The position numbers and the translations under genes are program-made. The notes below the pieces were generated by a model. That model was not told where the DNA came from, searched no databases, and was given only the letters and a program-made list of their open reading frames with translations. Positions 1-7,177 of a stretch of DNA of 11,677 nt are shown in pieces. The stretch is from Rheinheimera sp. (GTDB taxonomy: Bacteria > Pseudomonadota > Gammaproteobacteria > Enterobacterales > Alteromonadaceae): assembly GCA_003482455.1 (NCBI GenBank), contig DMYW01000017.1, forward strand, positions 386-12,062, in the 5' to 3' direction. Positions within the stretch are counted from its first letter, which is position 1, and the number at the start of each line of letters is the position of its first letter.

Positions 1-38
1 GCGATGTTCTCACCTTCGAGGTACTATAATGTCGTTTT

Positions 39-56
39 AACCATAAAGTGAACTTT
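39..56 (+). repeat. TnsB-type binding site L1
   Basis: This is the first direct repeat, AACCATAAAGTGAACTTT, starting 10 bases in from the transposon tip. It is identical to L2 over its first 16 bases. Confidence 0.75.
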
Positions 57-92
57 GAGGCTTATTAAATATCAGTTACTTAGGATTTTTTT

Positions 93-110
93 AACCATAA
101 AGTGAACTCT
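93..110 (+). repeat. TnsB-type binding site L2
   Basis: This is the second direct repeat, AACCATAAAGTGAACTCT, 54 bases after L1. Confidence 0.75.
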
Positions 111-118
111 TACTTTTT

Positions 119-136
119 AAGCATAAATTGAACTTT
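119..136 (+). repeat. TnsB-type binding site L3
   Basis: This is the third direct repeat, AAGCATAAATTGAACTTT, 26 bases after L2 and the most divergent of the three. The change to AAATTG in the innermost site is also seen in the Tn6677 left end as I remember it. Confidence 0.72.
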
Positions 137-250
137 TCGTTTCGCTTTAAGTTGTGATTTGTAACTTGTAGATCGTTCCTGTAATTAAACTACAGTTTGA
201 ATTAGCGAATCGGCACTTATTTTAGAGTAAGACCGCATGACATGCGGGGG

Positions 251-310
251 TCACGAAAAAACAAACGTCCGCAACTATGGCAAAGTATAGATTTGTTTTT
301 TCGTGAGAAC
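251..310. repeat. 60-bp hairpin repeat, copy 1
   Basis: Perfect 15-bp arms TCACGAAAAAACAAA (251-265) and TTTGTTTTTTCGTGA (292-306) enclose a 26-base loop, followed by GAAC. A second diverged copy in the same orientation lies at 9235-9293. The arms are A-run/T-run rich, so transcripts from either strand could fold. Similarity to copy 2 continues weakly to the right (ATCTGAGCGACTGC versus ATCTAAGCGACCGC). It may be a dispersed intergenic repeat of the host clade or a bidirectional terminator; the sequence alone does not decide. Confidence 0.7.
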
Positions 311-416
311 CTCATCTGAGCGACTGCAACGTACCAATTGCTGAAATTGATTGATATTCGATTCAATCGGTGCTTTTCACTGAAAGCAGACAATCCTGCC
401 AAAACTAAAGCTGAGC

Positions 417-433
417 TCTCGAAAATTTCGAGA
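417..433. promoter_or_regulatory. Perfect 17-bp palindrome, possible operator
   Basis: TCTCGAAA-A-TTTCGAGA has 8-bp arms around a single central base. No gene start lies next to it, and the protein that might bind it is unknown. Confidence 0.3.
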
Positions 434-665
434 CTTCAATACATCGTTAAAACGTAAAAAAGCGCACATTGATTTTTTCTTTTTTTACTAGTTATAAGCG
501 TTCGGATTATAACGATGTAGCACAAAAAATTAGCTGTCCACTACAATAAACCGAGCAATGACATTTTTATGTAAAAAAACCACCATCAATGGAGACTGAC
601 AATCAGATAGCTATGTAAGGAACAATTGACTGCAAACGCTCCCCTGAACATCTTCGCTTTCATTT

Positions 666-701
666 AGAGCCCTCGATGCTCAGTGGAGTTTCGAGGGCTC
701 T
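666..701 (-). terminator. Hairpin downstream of the metal-resistance operon
   Basis: Arms AGAGCCCTCGA (666-676) and TCGAGGGCTCT (691-701) are perfect 11-bp complements around a 14-base loop. The structure lies 9 bases beyond the stop codon of the last operon gene. There is no good U-tract on the minus strand (TAAATG follows), so it may act as a weak terminator or as a 3'-end RNA-stabilising structure. Confidence 0.55.
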
Positions 702-710
702 TAAACAACG

Positions 711-1064
711 TCATTTTACAGTGAAGCTAATTTTATTGGTTATCTCGTGTAAATCCCGTCCTTTTACCATATAACTGATCGTGTATTGGCCTGCCGGTAA
801 ACAAGGCAGCTGAACACGATGCTCCCAATTCGTAGTCGTCCTTGGCTGAAACCCGACGTCAATAGGTGTCCCTTTCGCATCTGAAAGCATGAACTGCTTG
901 AGTTTATGTTTTTGCGTGAATCGGACATAGAACGTTTCTGGACATGTTGGAAACACCTCGCCATCAGCAGGAGAGACTTTCCGGGTGATGGGGTGTGCGT
1001 TACCCATGTTTGGCCACAAAACCAAAGTCGTAGTTACGATCAATAGCAGTTTTATAAAACGCAT
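711..1064 (-). CDS. CopC-like periplasmic copper-binding protein
   Basis: The protein has 117 residues. A signal peptide (1-23, ending GNA) is followed directly by His24, so the mature protein would begin with histidine. The rest reads as a CopC/YobA-type beta-sandwich: an early SPADGEVF motif, a PAGQYTISYMV segment near 90-100 and a terminal GRDLHEITNKISFTV strand. In the CopC family the Cu(II) site uses His1 plus Asp-x-His; here His24, Asp104 and His106 would supply it. Cys41 and Cys88 could form a disulfide. The gene is the last in the czc operon, 47 bases after czcA, with a strong AAGGAGG ribosome binding site. A hairpin overlaps that site. A copper carrier behind a Zn/Cd-type pump is unusual, so its true ligand is uncertain. 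The family call is by sequence resemblance only. Confidence 0.72.
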   Translation of the reverse strand: MRFIKLLLIVTTTLVLWPNMGNAHPITRKVSPADGEVFPTCPETFYVRFTQKHKLKQFMLSDAKGTPIDVGFQPRTTTNWEHRVQLPCLPAGQYTISYMVKGRDLHEITNKISFTVK

Positions 1065-1066
1065 AC

Positions 1067-1082
1067 ATCCTCCTTTGAGGAT
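1067..1082 (-). promoter_or_regulatory. Hairpin overlapping the ribosome binding site of the CopC-like gene
   Basis: In the mRNA, AUCCUC-AAAG-GAGGAU forms a 6-bp stem that pairs half of the AAGGAGG Shine-Dalgarno sequence, ending two bases before the AUG. It could lower translation of the downstream gene relative to the pump genes. Confidence 0.35.
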
Positions 1083-1084
1083 AA

Positions 1085-1104
1085 AACGCAGCTTTCGCTG
1101 CGTT
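1085..1104 (-). terminator. Intercistronic GAAA-tetraloop hairpin after czcA
   Basis: In the mRNA, AACGCAGC-GAAA-GCUGCGUU is a perfect 8-bp stem with a GNRA tetraloop. It starts 7 bases after the czcA stop and its 3' arm runs into a short UUUUAU. It is probably a partial terminator or an RNA-processing/stability element separating the pump genes from the CopC-like gene. Confidence 0.5.
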
Positions 1105-1111
1105 CATTAGG

Positions 1112-4100
1112 TTACTTGTTTGACCGGATAAGCCGACACAATGCGGGCAATACCACCAGGGTTAGCAAGGTTGACGAAATAATGCCGCCAATCACCACTG
1201 TTGCCAGTGGCCGCTGAATTTCCGCGCCGGTCCCGGTGTTAAATGCCATGGGCACAAAACCAAGACTTGCCACCAACGCCGTCATCAGTACCGGTCTTAA
1301 ACGGGATAAAGCGCCATTTTCAATCGCCTGACGCCATCGCTGACCTTCTTCCTGCAATTGCTTAACAAAGCTCACCAGCACGATGCCGTTCAGCACAGCG
1401 ATCCCTGATAGCGCAATAAAGCCAACAGCCGCAGAAATAGACATCGGCATGTCACGCAGCACTAAGGCAAAAACACCACCGGTCAGTGCCAGTGGCACAC
1501 CACTGAACACCACCAATGAATCCCGCCAGGAATTTAACGCGCTATAGAGCAAGGCGAATATCAACAGCAGCGTCAACGGCACAACAATGGATAGTCGTTC
1601 CGATGCAGACTGCAGTTGCTTGAAGGTGCCGCCATAATCCACCCAATAGCCATCAGGCAGGGCAACATCGGCCATCACCTTTTGCACATCCTGGATAAAA
1701 CTGCTGATATCCCGGCCATCAACGTTGGCGGTGACCACCACATTACGTTTGCCACTTTCCCGGTTGATTTGGTTGGGACCCACAATTTCATTGATGCGGG
1801 CAATTTCACCCAGTGGGACATAACGCAGCTCTGCCGAATCGTCAACCGGCAAGGCCACAGGGATTTGCGCCAGTGCCGATGGATCTTCCCGCAGTGACTC
1901 CGGTAAGCGCATCAATAACTTAAAGCGCCTGTCGCCTTCATACATCAAGCCCAGTTCCCGACCGCCAATGGCAGTTTGGATCACCTGCTGCATCATCGCG
2001 ACATCCATCCCCACCAATGCCAGGTGGTCGCGCTCCGGCTCAATCGAAATCATTGGTAGCCCGTCGGCTTGCTCCATCCGGGTATCCACAGCTCCCGGCA
2101 CGTCAGCCAACACAGCAGCTACTTTCGCGCCGACGGCATTCAGTGCATCCAGATCATCACCGTAAATCCGAATAGCTACATCCGCTCTGACACCCGCAAT
2201 CAACTCGTTAAAGCGCATCTCGATCGGCTGCGTGAACTCGTAATTGTTGCCGGGGACTTTTTCCACGATAGCCCTAATACGCCGCTCTACATCTGCTTTC
2301 GTATCCGAAGGCTCTGGCCACTGGCTGCGCTCTTTGAGCATGATGAAGGTATCTGCGACATTCGGTGGCATCGGGTCGGTTGCTATCTCCGGAGTGCCAA
2401 TTTTTGAGAAGACCCGTTCCACTTCAGGCACCTGTGCAATTTTAGCTTCCAGCGCCAATTGCATCTGAACGGATTGCGCAAGGCCGGTGCCGGGAATACG
2501 CATGGCATGCATCGCAATATCCCCTTCATCGAGCTGAGGTAAAAACTCGCTGCCCATTCTGGATGCCTGCCACACAGAGCTGCCGACTAACAACAGGGCA
2601 GCAATAGCGACAAGCAAAGGTTGGCCAAGGGCAAATTTCAGCATCGGATGGTACGTGCGACGGACTGATGCCATCAGACGGTTTTCTTTCTCAGAGATAG
2701 GACCACTGACAAACAACCCAATGGCCGCTGGCACAAAGGTCAGGGCCAGGATCATGGCGCCCAATAATGCAGCAATCACCGTGAAAGCCATCGGCTCGAA
2801 CATTTTGCCCTCGACCCCACTGAGCGCAAAAATCGGCAGATATACCAGCATGATGATAAAGACACCAAACATTGCAGGCGTGATCACCTCTTTTGTGGCG
2901 TGATAGACAATCTCCAGCCGTTCAGACAGCGTCAGCAACCGGCCATAATGGTGCTGAGCCATGCCTAAGCGGCGCAGACAGTTTTCAACCACGATCACCG
3001 CACCATCGACAATCAGGCCAAAGTCAATCGCGCCAAGGCTCATCAGATTGCCGCTCATTTTATTGGCTGCCATGCCGGAGATAGCAAACAGCATACTCAA
3101 CGGGATCACCAGGGCCGTGATAATGGCGGCGCGGATGTTACCCAAAAATAGAAACAGCACGACAATCACCAGCACCGCGCCTTCAAACAGATTTCGTTTC
3201 ACTGTATCAATGGTTTTATCAACCAACACTTCCCGGTTGTAGCTGATTTCCGTTTGCACGCCTTTGGGTAACCGCTGATTAATATCTGCAAGCTTCAGGG
3301 CAACATCCTGTGACACGGTTCGGCTGTTTTGGCCAAGCAACATCATCACAGTGCCAAGGACCACTTCCTGTCCGTCCTGCGTCGCAGCACCGGTGCGAAG
3401 CTGTTTGCCGATAGCCACCTGCGCGACGTCTTTGACCCGGACCGGGGCATCATCGCGTTTTGTCACGACCAGCTCTTCAATCTCGGTAATTGACTTCAGC
3501 TGACCTGGTGAGCGGATCAACCATTGTTCCCCATTGCGTTCAATGTAGCCTGCACCGATATTGGCATTGTTGCGCTCTAAGGCATCGGCAAGATCATCCA
3601 GCGTCAGCTTAAACGCCAGCAATTTGACCAGATCAGGGGCAACCTGATATTCGCGGACAAAACCACCAATGGTATTGATTTCCGTCACGCCTTTGACTTT
3701 CAGCAACTGGGGTTTGATCACCCAATCCTGAATGGTCCGCAGATCTTCAGCGGTATAAGGCTTGCCATCTGCGTTCAGTGCCTCGCCGGTGGCTTTGACG
3801 GTATAGGAAAAAATCTCGCCAAGCCCCGAGACAATAGGCCCCATTTCAGGCTCAATGCCTGGCGGAATGTCCTGACGCGCCAGCTGCAACCGCTCGGCCA
3901 CTTGCTGTCGGGCCCAATAAATATCGGTACCTTCTTCAAAGACGACGGTCACCTGCGACAAACCATAGCGGGATAACGAGCGGGTGTACTCCAGCTGTGG
4001 CAGACCTGCCATCGCCGTTTCTACCGGATAGGTGATGCGCTGTTCAGATTCAAGCGGGGAATAACCTGGCGCAGCCGTATTGATTTGGACTTGCACATTG

Positions 4101-4228
4101 GTAATGTCAGGAACCGCATCAACCGGCAATCGTACTGTCTGCCAGACGCCCACGCCGAGGATCAGCAGTCCTAAGACCATCATCATCCACGGGCGACTGA
4201 GCGATAGTCGCAATATATTCTGGATCAT
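1112..4228 (-). CDS. czcA: CzcA-type heavy-metal RND efflux pump
   Basis: At 1038 residues this is close to the family length (about 1,040-1,060). It is the inner-membrane proton/metal antiporter of a tripartite CzcCBA pump that exports divalent cations, typically Zn, Cd or Co. Visible features are a first transmembrane helix at about 13-30, the porter-domain segment SRYGLSQVTVVFEEGTD (about 86-102) and PPGIEPEMGP (122-131). The fourth helix carries DFGLIVDGAVIVVEN, with Asp402, Asp408 and Glu415 at the positions of the proton-relay residues described for Cupriavidus CzcA. Helices near 925-1035 close the second half. This motif is of the HME1 (Zn/Co/Cd) kind, not the CusA (Cu/Ag) kind. The start ATG follows AGGAG by four bases, and that ribosome binding site overlaps the czcB stop codon; the gap is 9 bases, indicating tight coupling. 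The gene appears intact. Confidence 0.93.
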   Translation of the reverse strand: MIQNILRLSLSRPWMMMVLGLLILGVGVWQTVRLPVDAVPDITNVQVQINTAAPGYSPLESEQRITYPVETAMAGLPQLEYTRSLSRYGLSQVTVVFEEGTDIYWARQQVAERLQLARQDIPPGIEPEMGPIVSGLGEIFSYTVKATGEALNADGKPYTAEDLRTIQDWVIKPQLLKVKGVTEINTIGGFVREYQVAPDLVKLLAFKLTLDDLADALERNNANIGAGYIERNGEQWLIRSPGQLKSITEIEELVVTKRDDAPVRVKDVAQVAIGKQLRTGAATQDGQEVVLGTVMMLLGQNSRTVSQDVALKLADINQRLPKGVQTEISYNREVLVDKTIDTVKRNLFEGAVLVIVVLFLFLGNIRAAIITALVIPLSMLFAISGMAANKMSGNLMSLGAIDFGLIVDGAVIVVENCLRRLGMAQHHYGRLLTLSERLEIVYHATKEVITPAMFGVFIIMLVYLPIFALSGVEGKMFEPMAFTVIAALLGAMILALTFVPAAIGLFVSGPISEKENRLMASVRRTYHPMLKFALGQPLLVAIAALLLVGSSVWQASRMGSEFLPQLDEGDIAMHAMRIPGTGLAQSVQMQLALEAKIAQVPEVERVFSKIGTPEIATDPMPPNVADTFIMLKERSQWPEPSDTKADVERRIRAIVEKVPGNNYEFTQPIEMRFNELIAGVRADVAIRIYGDDLDALNAVGAKVAAVLADVPGAVDTRMEQADGLPMISIEPERDHLALVGMDVAMMQQVIQTAIGGRELGLMYEGDRRFKLLMRLPESLREDPSALAQIPVALPVDDSAELRYVPLGEIARINEIVGPNQINRESGKRNVVVTANVDGRDISSFIQDVQKVMADVALPDGYWVDYGGTFKQLQSASERLSIVVPLTLLLIFALLYSALNSWRDSLVVFSGVPLALTGGVFALVLRDMPMSISAAVGFIALSGIAVLNGIVLVSFVKQLQEEGQRWRQAIENGALSRLRPVLMTALVASLGFVPMAFNTGTGAEIQRPLATVVIGGIISSTLLTLVVLPALCRLIRSNK

Positions 4229-4237
4229 GGCTGGCTC

Positions 4238-5482
4238 CTAGTGTTCATGGCTGGCGCCAGACTTCAGGATGTCGGCTTTGATTAAAAAACTATTCTGGGT
4301 GACCACCTCAACGTGTTCTTCCAGACCTGACAACACCTCGATAAAGCTATCGTCACTGGCACCAAATTCCGGCATTCGCACTTCATAAATATCGCCTACC
4401 CGGATGAACACAACGGTCTCACCGTTAAATTCCTGCAGGGCTGATTTCTTCACGATTTGGCGCGCTTCCACCGAGGCCACTTCCACATCGGCTTTCACGT
4501 GCATACCCGGACGCCAGTACCCGTTGTCATTACGCACAACGGCACGGGCTCTGGCGATATGGCCACCGGTCATTTGTGGCGCAATATATTCAATCTGGCT
4601 GGACGTTTGCTCTTCGCCATGAACATCACGCACGACCACCGGATTGCCCCGCGCCATTTTGGCGGTATCCCCCGGAAAGGCCGACATTTCGACATACACG
4701 GTGGATAAATCACTGATCTCCACTAACGCCTGGTCCGATACCTTTTCTCCGGGATTCACAAACCGGTTAGTAACTTCACCGTCCGACAACGCCTTAATGC
4801 TGTAATTTTTTAATGTCGCTGCGTTTTGTACCGTGGCCACAACCTGACCCGCTTTGACCTTGTCGCCAATCCGCACCGCCACACTTTGCACGACGCCCGG
4901 ATAGACCGCACTGAGCCTGCTTTGCTGCTCTGGGATCACCGATACCACACCAAACAAATGCGCCTGAGTGCGAATACGACCTGAAGTCACAGGCTCGCTG
5001 ATTAAACCGGACTCTTTTGCCACATCCGCTTCAAGTTCGGTGCGTCCCTCGTAGGACTCAAAGTGCCAGGTATGATTTTGACCTTTGGCACTGAGTGCAA
5101 CTTCCACTTCAAATGAATGCGGCTCTGCGACCGGCTCCTGACTGACCAGCATGTCACCACGTGGGCGCAAAGTCAGCACATCCCGACGACCTCCCAGACG
5201 CTCCAGTGTCAGTCCGGCCTGATAAGTCCCGGGGGCCAGAGGCTCTCCATTATCAGATGCAAATAAACGAAACTCTGGTTTGCCGCCGTTTTCACTGAGC
5301 ACAACTTCCAGTGTCAGCGAGCCTTTTTCCAGTAAATGCCCGCCATTGGGGCCTTTTCTCTCTTCGGTTTGTGCGTGTTCGTCAGCATGGTCATGCGCTT
5401 CGCTGGCTTGTAACGAGCCACAAAACCCTGTGAGTGCCGTGAATAGTAAAGCCGTCGATACAAAACGGATGTAATTGTTCAT
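4238..5482 (-). CDS. czcB: CzcB-type periplasmic adaptor (membrane fusion) protein
   Basis: The protein has 414 residues and links the CzcA pump to the outer-membrane channel across the periplasm. A signal peptide covers about 1-26. It is followed by a His-rich stretch HDHADEHA (30-37) that may bind metal, and the protein ends in SHEH. An extra N-terminal beta domain (GPNGGHLLEKGSLTLEV onward) is typical of CzcB relatives. The barrel-sandwich (lipoyl-like) segments are LSAVYPGVVQSVAVRIGDKV and IKALSDGEVTNRFVNPGEKV, with little helical hairpin between them, followed by the beta-barrel and membrane-proximal domains. It starts 4 bases after the czcC stop, and its AAGGA ribosome binding site lies inside the end of czcC. 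No defects are seen. Confidence 0.92.
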   Translation of the reverse strand: MNNYIRFVSTALLFTALTGFCGSLQASEAHDHADEHAQTEERKGPNGGHLLEKGSLTLEVVLSENGGKPEFRLFASDNGEPLAPGTYQAGLTLERLGGRRDVLTLRPRGDMLVSQEPVAEPHSFEVEVALSAKGQNHTWHFESYEGRTELEADVAKESGLISEPVTSGRIRTQAHLFGVVSVIPEQQSRLSAVYPGVVQSVAVRIGDKVKAGQVVATVQNAATLKNYSIKALSDGEVTNRFVNPGEKVSDQALVEISDLSTVYVEMSAFPGDTAKMARGNPVVVRDVHGEEQTSSQIEYIAPQMTGGHIARARAVVRNDNGYWRPGMHVKADVEVASVEARQIVKKSALQEFNGETVVFIRVGDIYEVRMPEFGASDDSFIEVLSGLEEHVEVVTQNSFLIKADILKSGASHEH

Positions 5483-5486
5483 GTTG

Positions 5487-6764
5487 TTATTCCTTGATGC
5501 GGGATGGTAATGCAGCAGGTCCGTTGACCACTAAAGGCATTCCCACCAGACGTTCGAGTTCGATTAACTGACGGTGAAACTGGGCCTGAGCGTCAATTAT
5601 GTTGCGTTTGGCACTTAGCAAATCTTCATGGGCAGAGAGCAAATCCGTCATATCAAAGATGCCGGTTTCATACCCTTTGAGTGTGCTTTGCACGACCGAC
5701 TCTGCGGCGGGAAGAATAGCTTGCTGCTGATCATGAATTTGCTCTGAAAGCAGGGTCAATTGCTGATATAACCGGCCCACAGCGAGCTGCAATTGCTGAC
5801 GACTGAGCTTTAGCTGATGTGCCGAACGCTCTGAAGACACCCGCGCAGCTTCAATCTCACCGGCATTGGGGTTTGTTAATGCAAATGGCATGCTGACACT
5901 GAGAACAAACGCATTCTCATTCAGTTGCTCGTTGCGACGCACGCCAGCCCCAACCGTTATGTCCGTCTGGCCATTGGCGATCGCCAGATTTTGCAGCGCG
6001 CCCGCCAAACGATCCTGTGTCAGATAGAATCCAAGTTGTGGGGAGCTATCAAGTGCAGCCAACATCTCATTGAGCGATGGCAGCATTGGCAAAACCGCCA
6101 ACTGCCCCTGGACCGTATCGAAATCCGCTTCGCTCCCCCAATTGGCGGCTAACTGACGCACAGCAACCTGCAGTTCGGCTTTAAGGGCTTTTAAATCCAT
6201 CTGGCTTTTGAGCACCCGGCTTTTCAGCCGCAATACATCAGCGTCAGTGACCAGTCCTGCCCGTGACCGCTCTGTAGCAACCTGCAGTGCGTTTTGTTCC
6301 ATCACCAGGCGTTCAGCGGTCCAGCTGCGCACCGTCTGCAATTCCAACACATCTAGATAGTCGGTCATGGTTTTGGCCAGAACATCCACCCGGTTGAGTT
6401 CGTATTGCGCCTGTGTCAGTACTTTACCTAGACTTGCGCTCTCCAAACGGCGCTGACGCTTGTCGCCAAGTTCAATCAGCTGACTCAATGTCAGCGTGAG
6501 CTCTGCGCTTTTAACGCCACTGAGGCTGCCATTTCCAAGGACGTTCTCCACAGAAACACCAAGCTCAGGGTTTGGTTTAAGACCAGCTTGTAGGGTTTTA
6601 GCTTCATCAATCCGAAGCTGATAAGGATAAAGTTGCAGTTGTGGACTGCTCGTTAAAGTTCTTTCTAACGCTGTAGTGATCGCAAGCTGTTGTGCCGTCA
6701 CCGAAAAAGATGCGACACACAGCAATGCTAAGGCAACAGCGCCTTTGCAAATAGGGTGAGACAT
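5487..6764 (-). CDS. czcC: CzcC-type outer-membrane efflux channel (TolC family)
   Basis: The protein has 425 residues: a signal peptide (about 1-25, ending VTAQQ), then two tandem outer-membrane-efflux repeats of long coiled helices and short strands. The family pattern of a Pro-containing strand early in the first repeat is seen as LKPNPELGVSVENV (about 57-70), followed by the LSQLIELGDKR segment common in CzcC proteins. The second repeat begins near residue 255. The C-terminal GYETGIFDMTDLLSAHEDLL stretch also fits the family. The protein forms the exit duct of the CzcCBA pump. The start ATG is preceded by GGAG at 7 bases. It lies 51 bases after the histidine-rich small gene and overlaps no neighbour. 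It is judged complete. Confidence 0.9.
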   Translation of the reverse strand: MSHPICKGAVALALLCVASFSVTAQQLAITTALERTLTSSPQLQLYPYQLRIDEAKTLQAGLKPNPELGVSVENVLGNGSLSGVKSAELTLTLSQLIELGDKRQRRLESASLGKVLTQAQYELNRVDVLAKTMTDYLDVLELQTVRSWTAERLVMEQNALQVATERSRAGLVTDADVLRLKSRVLKSQMDLKALKAELQVAVRQLAANWGSEADFDTVQGQLAVLPMLPSLNEMLAALDSSPQLGFYLTQDRLAGALQNLAIANGQTDITVGAGVRRNEQLNENAFVLSVSMPFALTNPNAGEIEAARVSSERSAHQLKLSRQQLQLAVGRLYQQLTLLSEQIHDQQQAILPAAESVVQSTLKGYETGIFDMTDLLSAHEDLLSAKRNIIDAQAQFHRQLIELERLVGMPLVVNGPAALPSRIKE

Positions 6765-6815
6765 AGAAATTCTCCGTCAAATGTAAAATCACGTTGTTAG
6801 ATAAAAACGATGATC

Positions 6816-7163
6816 TCAGGCATTTGGCGGGGGCACTGCAGGGGCGTACGTCATGCTGAAGGCTTCAGCACGGGTAAACGGAACGATGGTTTGAGTAACA
6901 GGCTCTGCCGCTGAGCTTGTCATATAAGCGACAAAACACAGCACATGTGCATGAGGCTCATGTGGGTCGTCAACATCATTGACGGCTTCATTGGCGTGGG
7001 ACGTTTGATGTTCATTGTGTTGGTGCGCAGCGTTATCCCCGAAAGAAATCAGATTATGATGCTCCGTGGGTAAATGCATGACGATGCTGTCACATGCGAC
7101 AAAAGCATGATTGAGCATCACTGTTAGCATAAACCACAATATCCATCGGGAATATTTAGACAC
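6816..7163 (-). CDS. Small exported histidine-rich protein, CzcI-like
   Basis: The protein has 115 residues and a GTG start at 7161-7163, chosen because AAAGG lies six to seven bases upstream. An N-terminal hydrophobic segment (7-23) acts as a signal or anchor and ends FVAC, so lipoprotein processing at Cys24 is possible but the lipobox is not canonical. Eleven histidines lie between 19 and 73, clustered as TEHHN, HQHNEHQTSH and DPHEPHAH. A second cysteine is at 76 and the C-terminus is Pro-rich (AVPPPNA). Length, His content and position directly before czcC match CzcI-type proteins of czc operons, thought to have a regulatory or buffering role. No family motif proves this. It starts 14 bases after the CDF gene, so it is in the same operon. 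The likely role is binding metal in the periplasm (inference). Confidence 0.7.
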   Translation of the reverse strand: MSKYSRWILWFMLTVMLNHAFVACDSIVMHLPTEHHNLISFGDNAAHQHNEHQTSHANEAVNDVDDPHEPHAHVLCFVAYMTSSAAEPVTQTIVPFTRAEAFSMTYAPAVPPPNA

Positions 7164-7177
7164 AGCAAACCTTTATG

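Larger units (their letters stand above)
30..136 (+). mobile_element. Left end of a Tn7-like (Tn6677 / type I-F3 CAST-like) transposon
   Basis: The tip TGT begins at 30, and six bases later comes the first of three direct 18-bp sites (39-56, 93-110, 119-136), core AACCATAAAGTGAAC, AACCATAAAGTGAAC and AAGCATAAATTGAAC. From the tip the sites start at +10, +64 and +90. As I recall the Vibrio cholerae Tn6677 left end, its TnsB sites (AACCATAAAGTGATATTT type) start at the same three offsets and also change from AAAGTG in the first site to AAATTG in the third. Motif, terminal TGT and spacing together make chance very unlikely. The orientation places the element interior to the right. The five bases before the tip (TATAA, 25-29) would be the target duplication. 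No transposase gene lies in the window, so this is an end only. The comparison is from memory. Confidence 0.8.
137..665. other. Gene-poor inner flank of the transposon end
   Basis: I find no credible gene in this stretch of more than 500 bases. It is AT-rich and holds a 15-bp-stem hairpin repeat (251-306) and a small hairpin CCGCA-N5-TGCGG at 232-246. It also holds a perfect 17-bp palindrome at 417-433, a 10-bp inverted repeat 440-449/510-519 and a 7-bp inverted repeat 491-497/507-513. A 61-codon minus-strand frame at 217-402 runs through the hairpin repeat and is most likely not a gene. Confidence 0.6.

Noticed and set aside
217..402. A 61-codon minus-strand open frame ending in FSRKNKSILCHSCGRLFFRDP
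   Set aside because: It runs straight through the hairpin repeat and its peptide is just the repeat read in one frame; copy 2 gives a similar peptide. There is no ribosome binding site support and no family resemblance.
1616..3242. Plus-strand open frames of 60-112 codons inside czcA
   Set aside because: They are antisense shadows of an intact, well-conserved pump gene, with no starts or families of their own.
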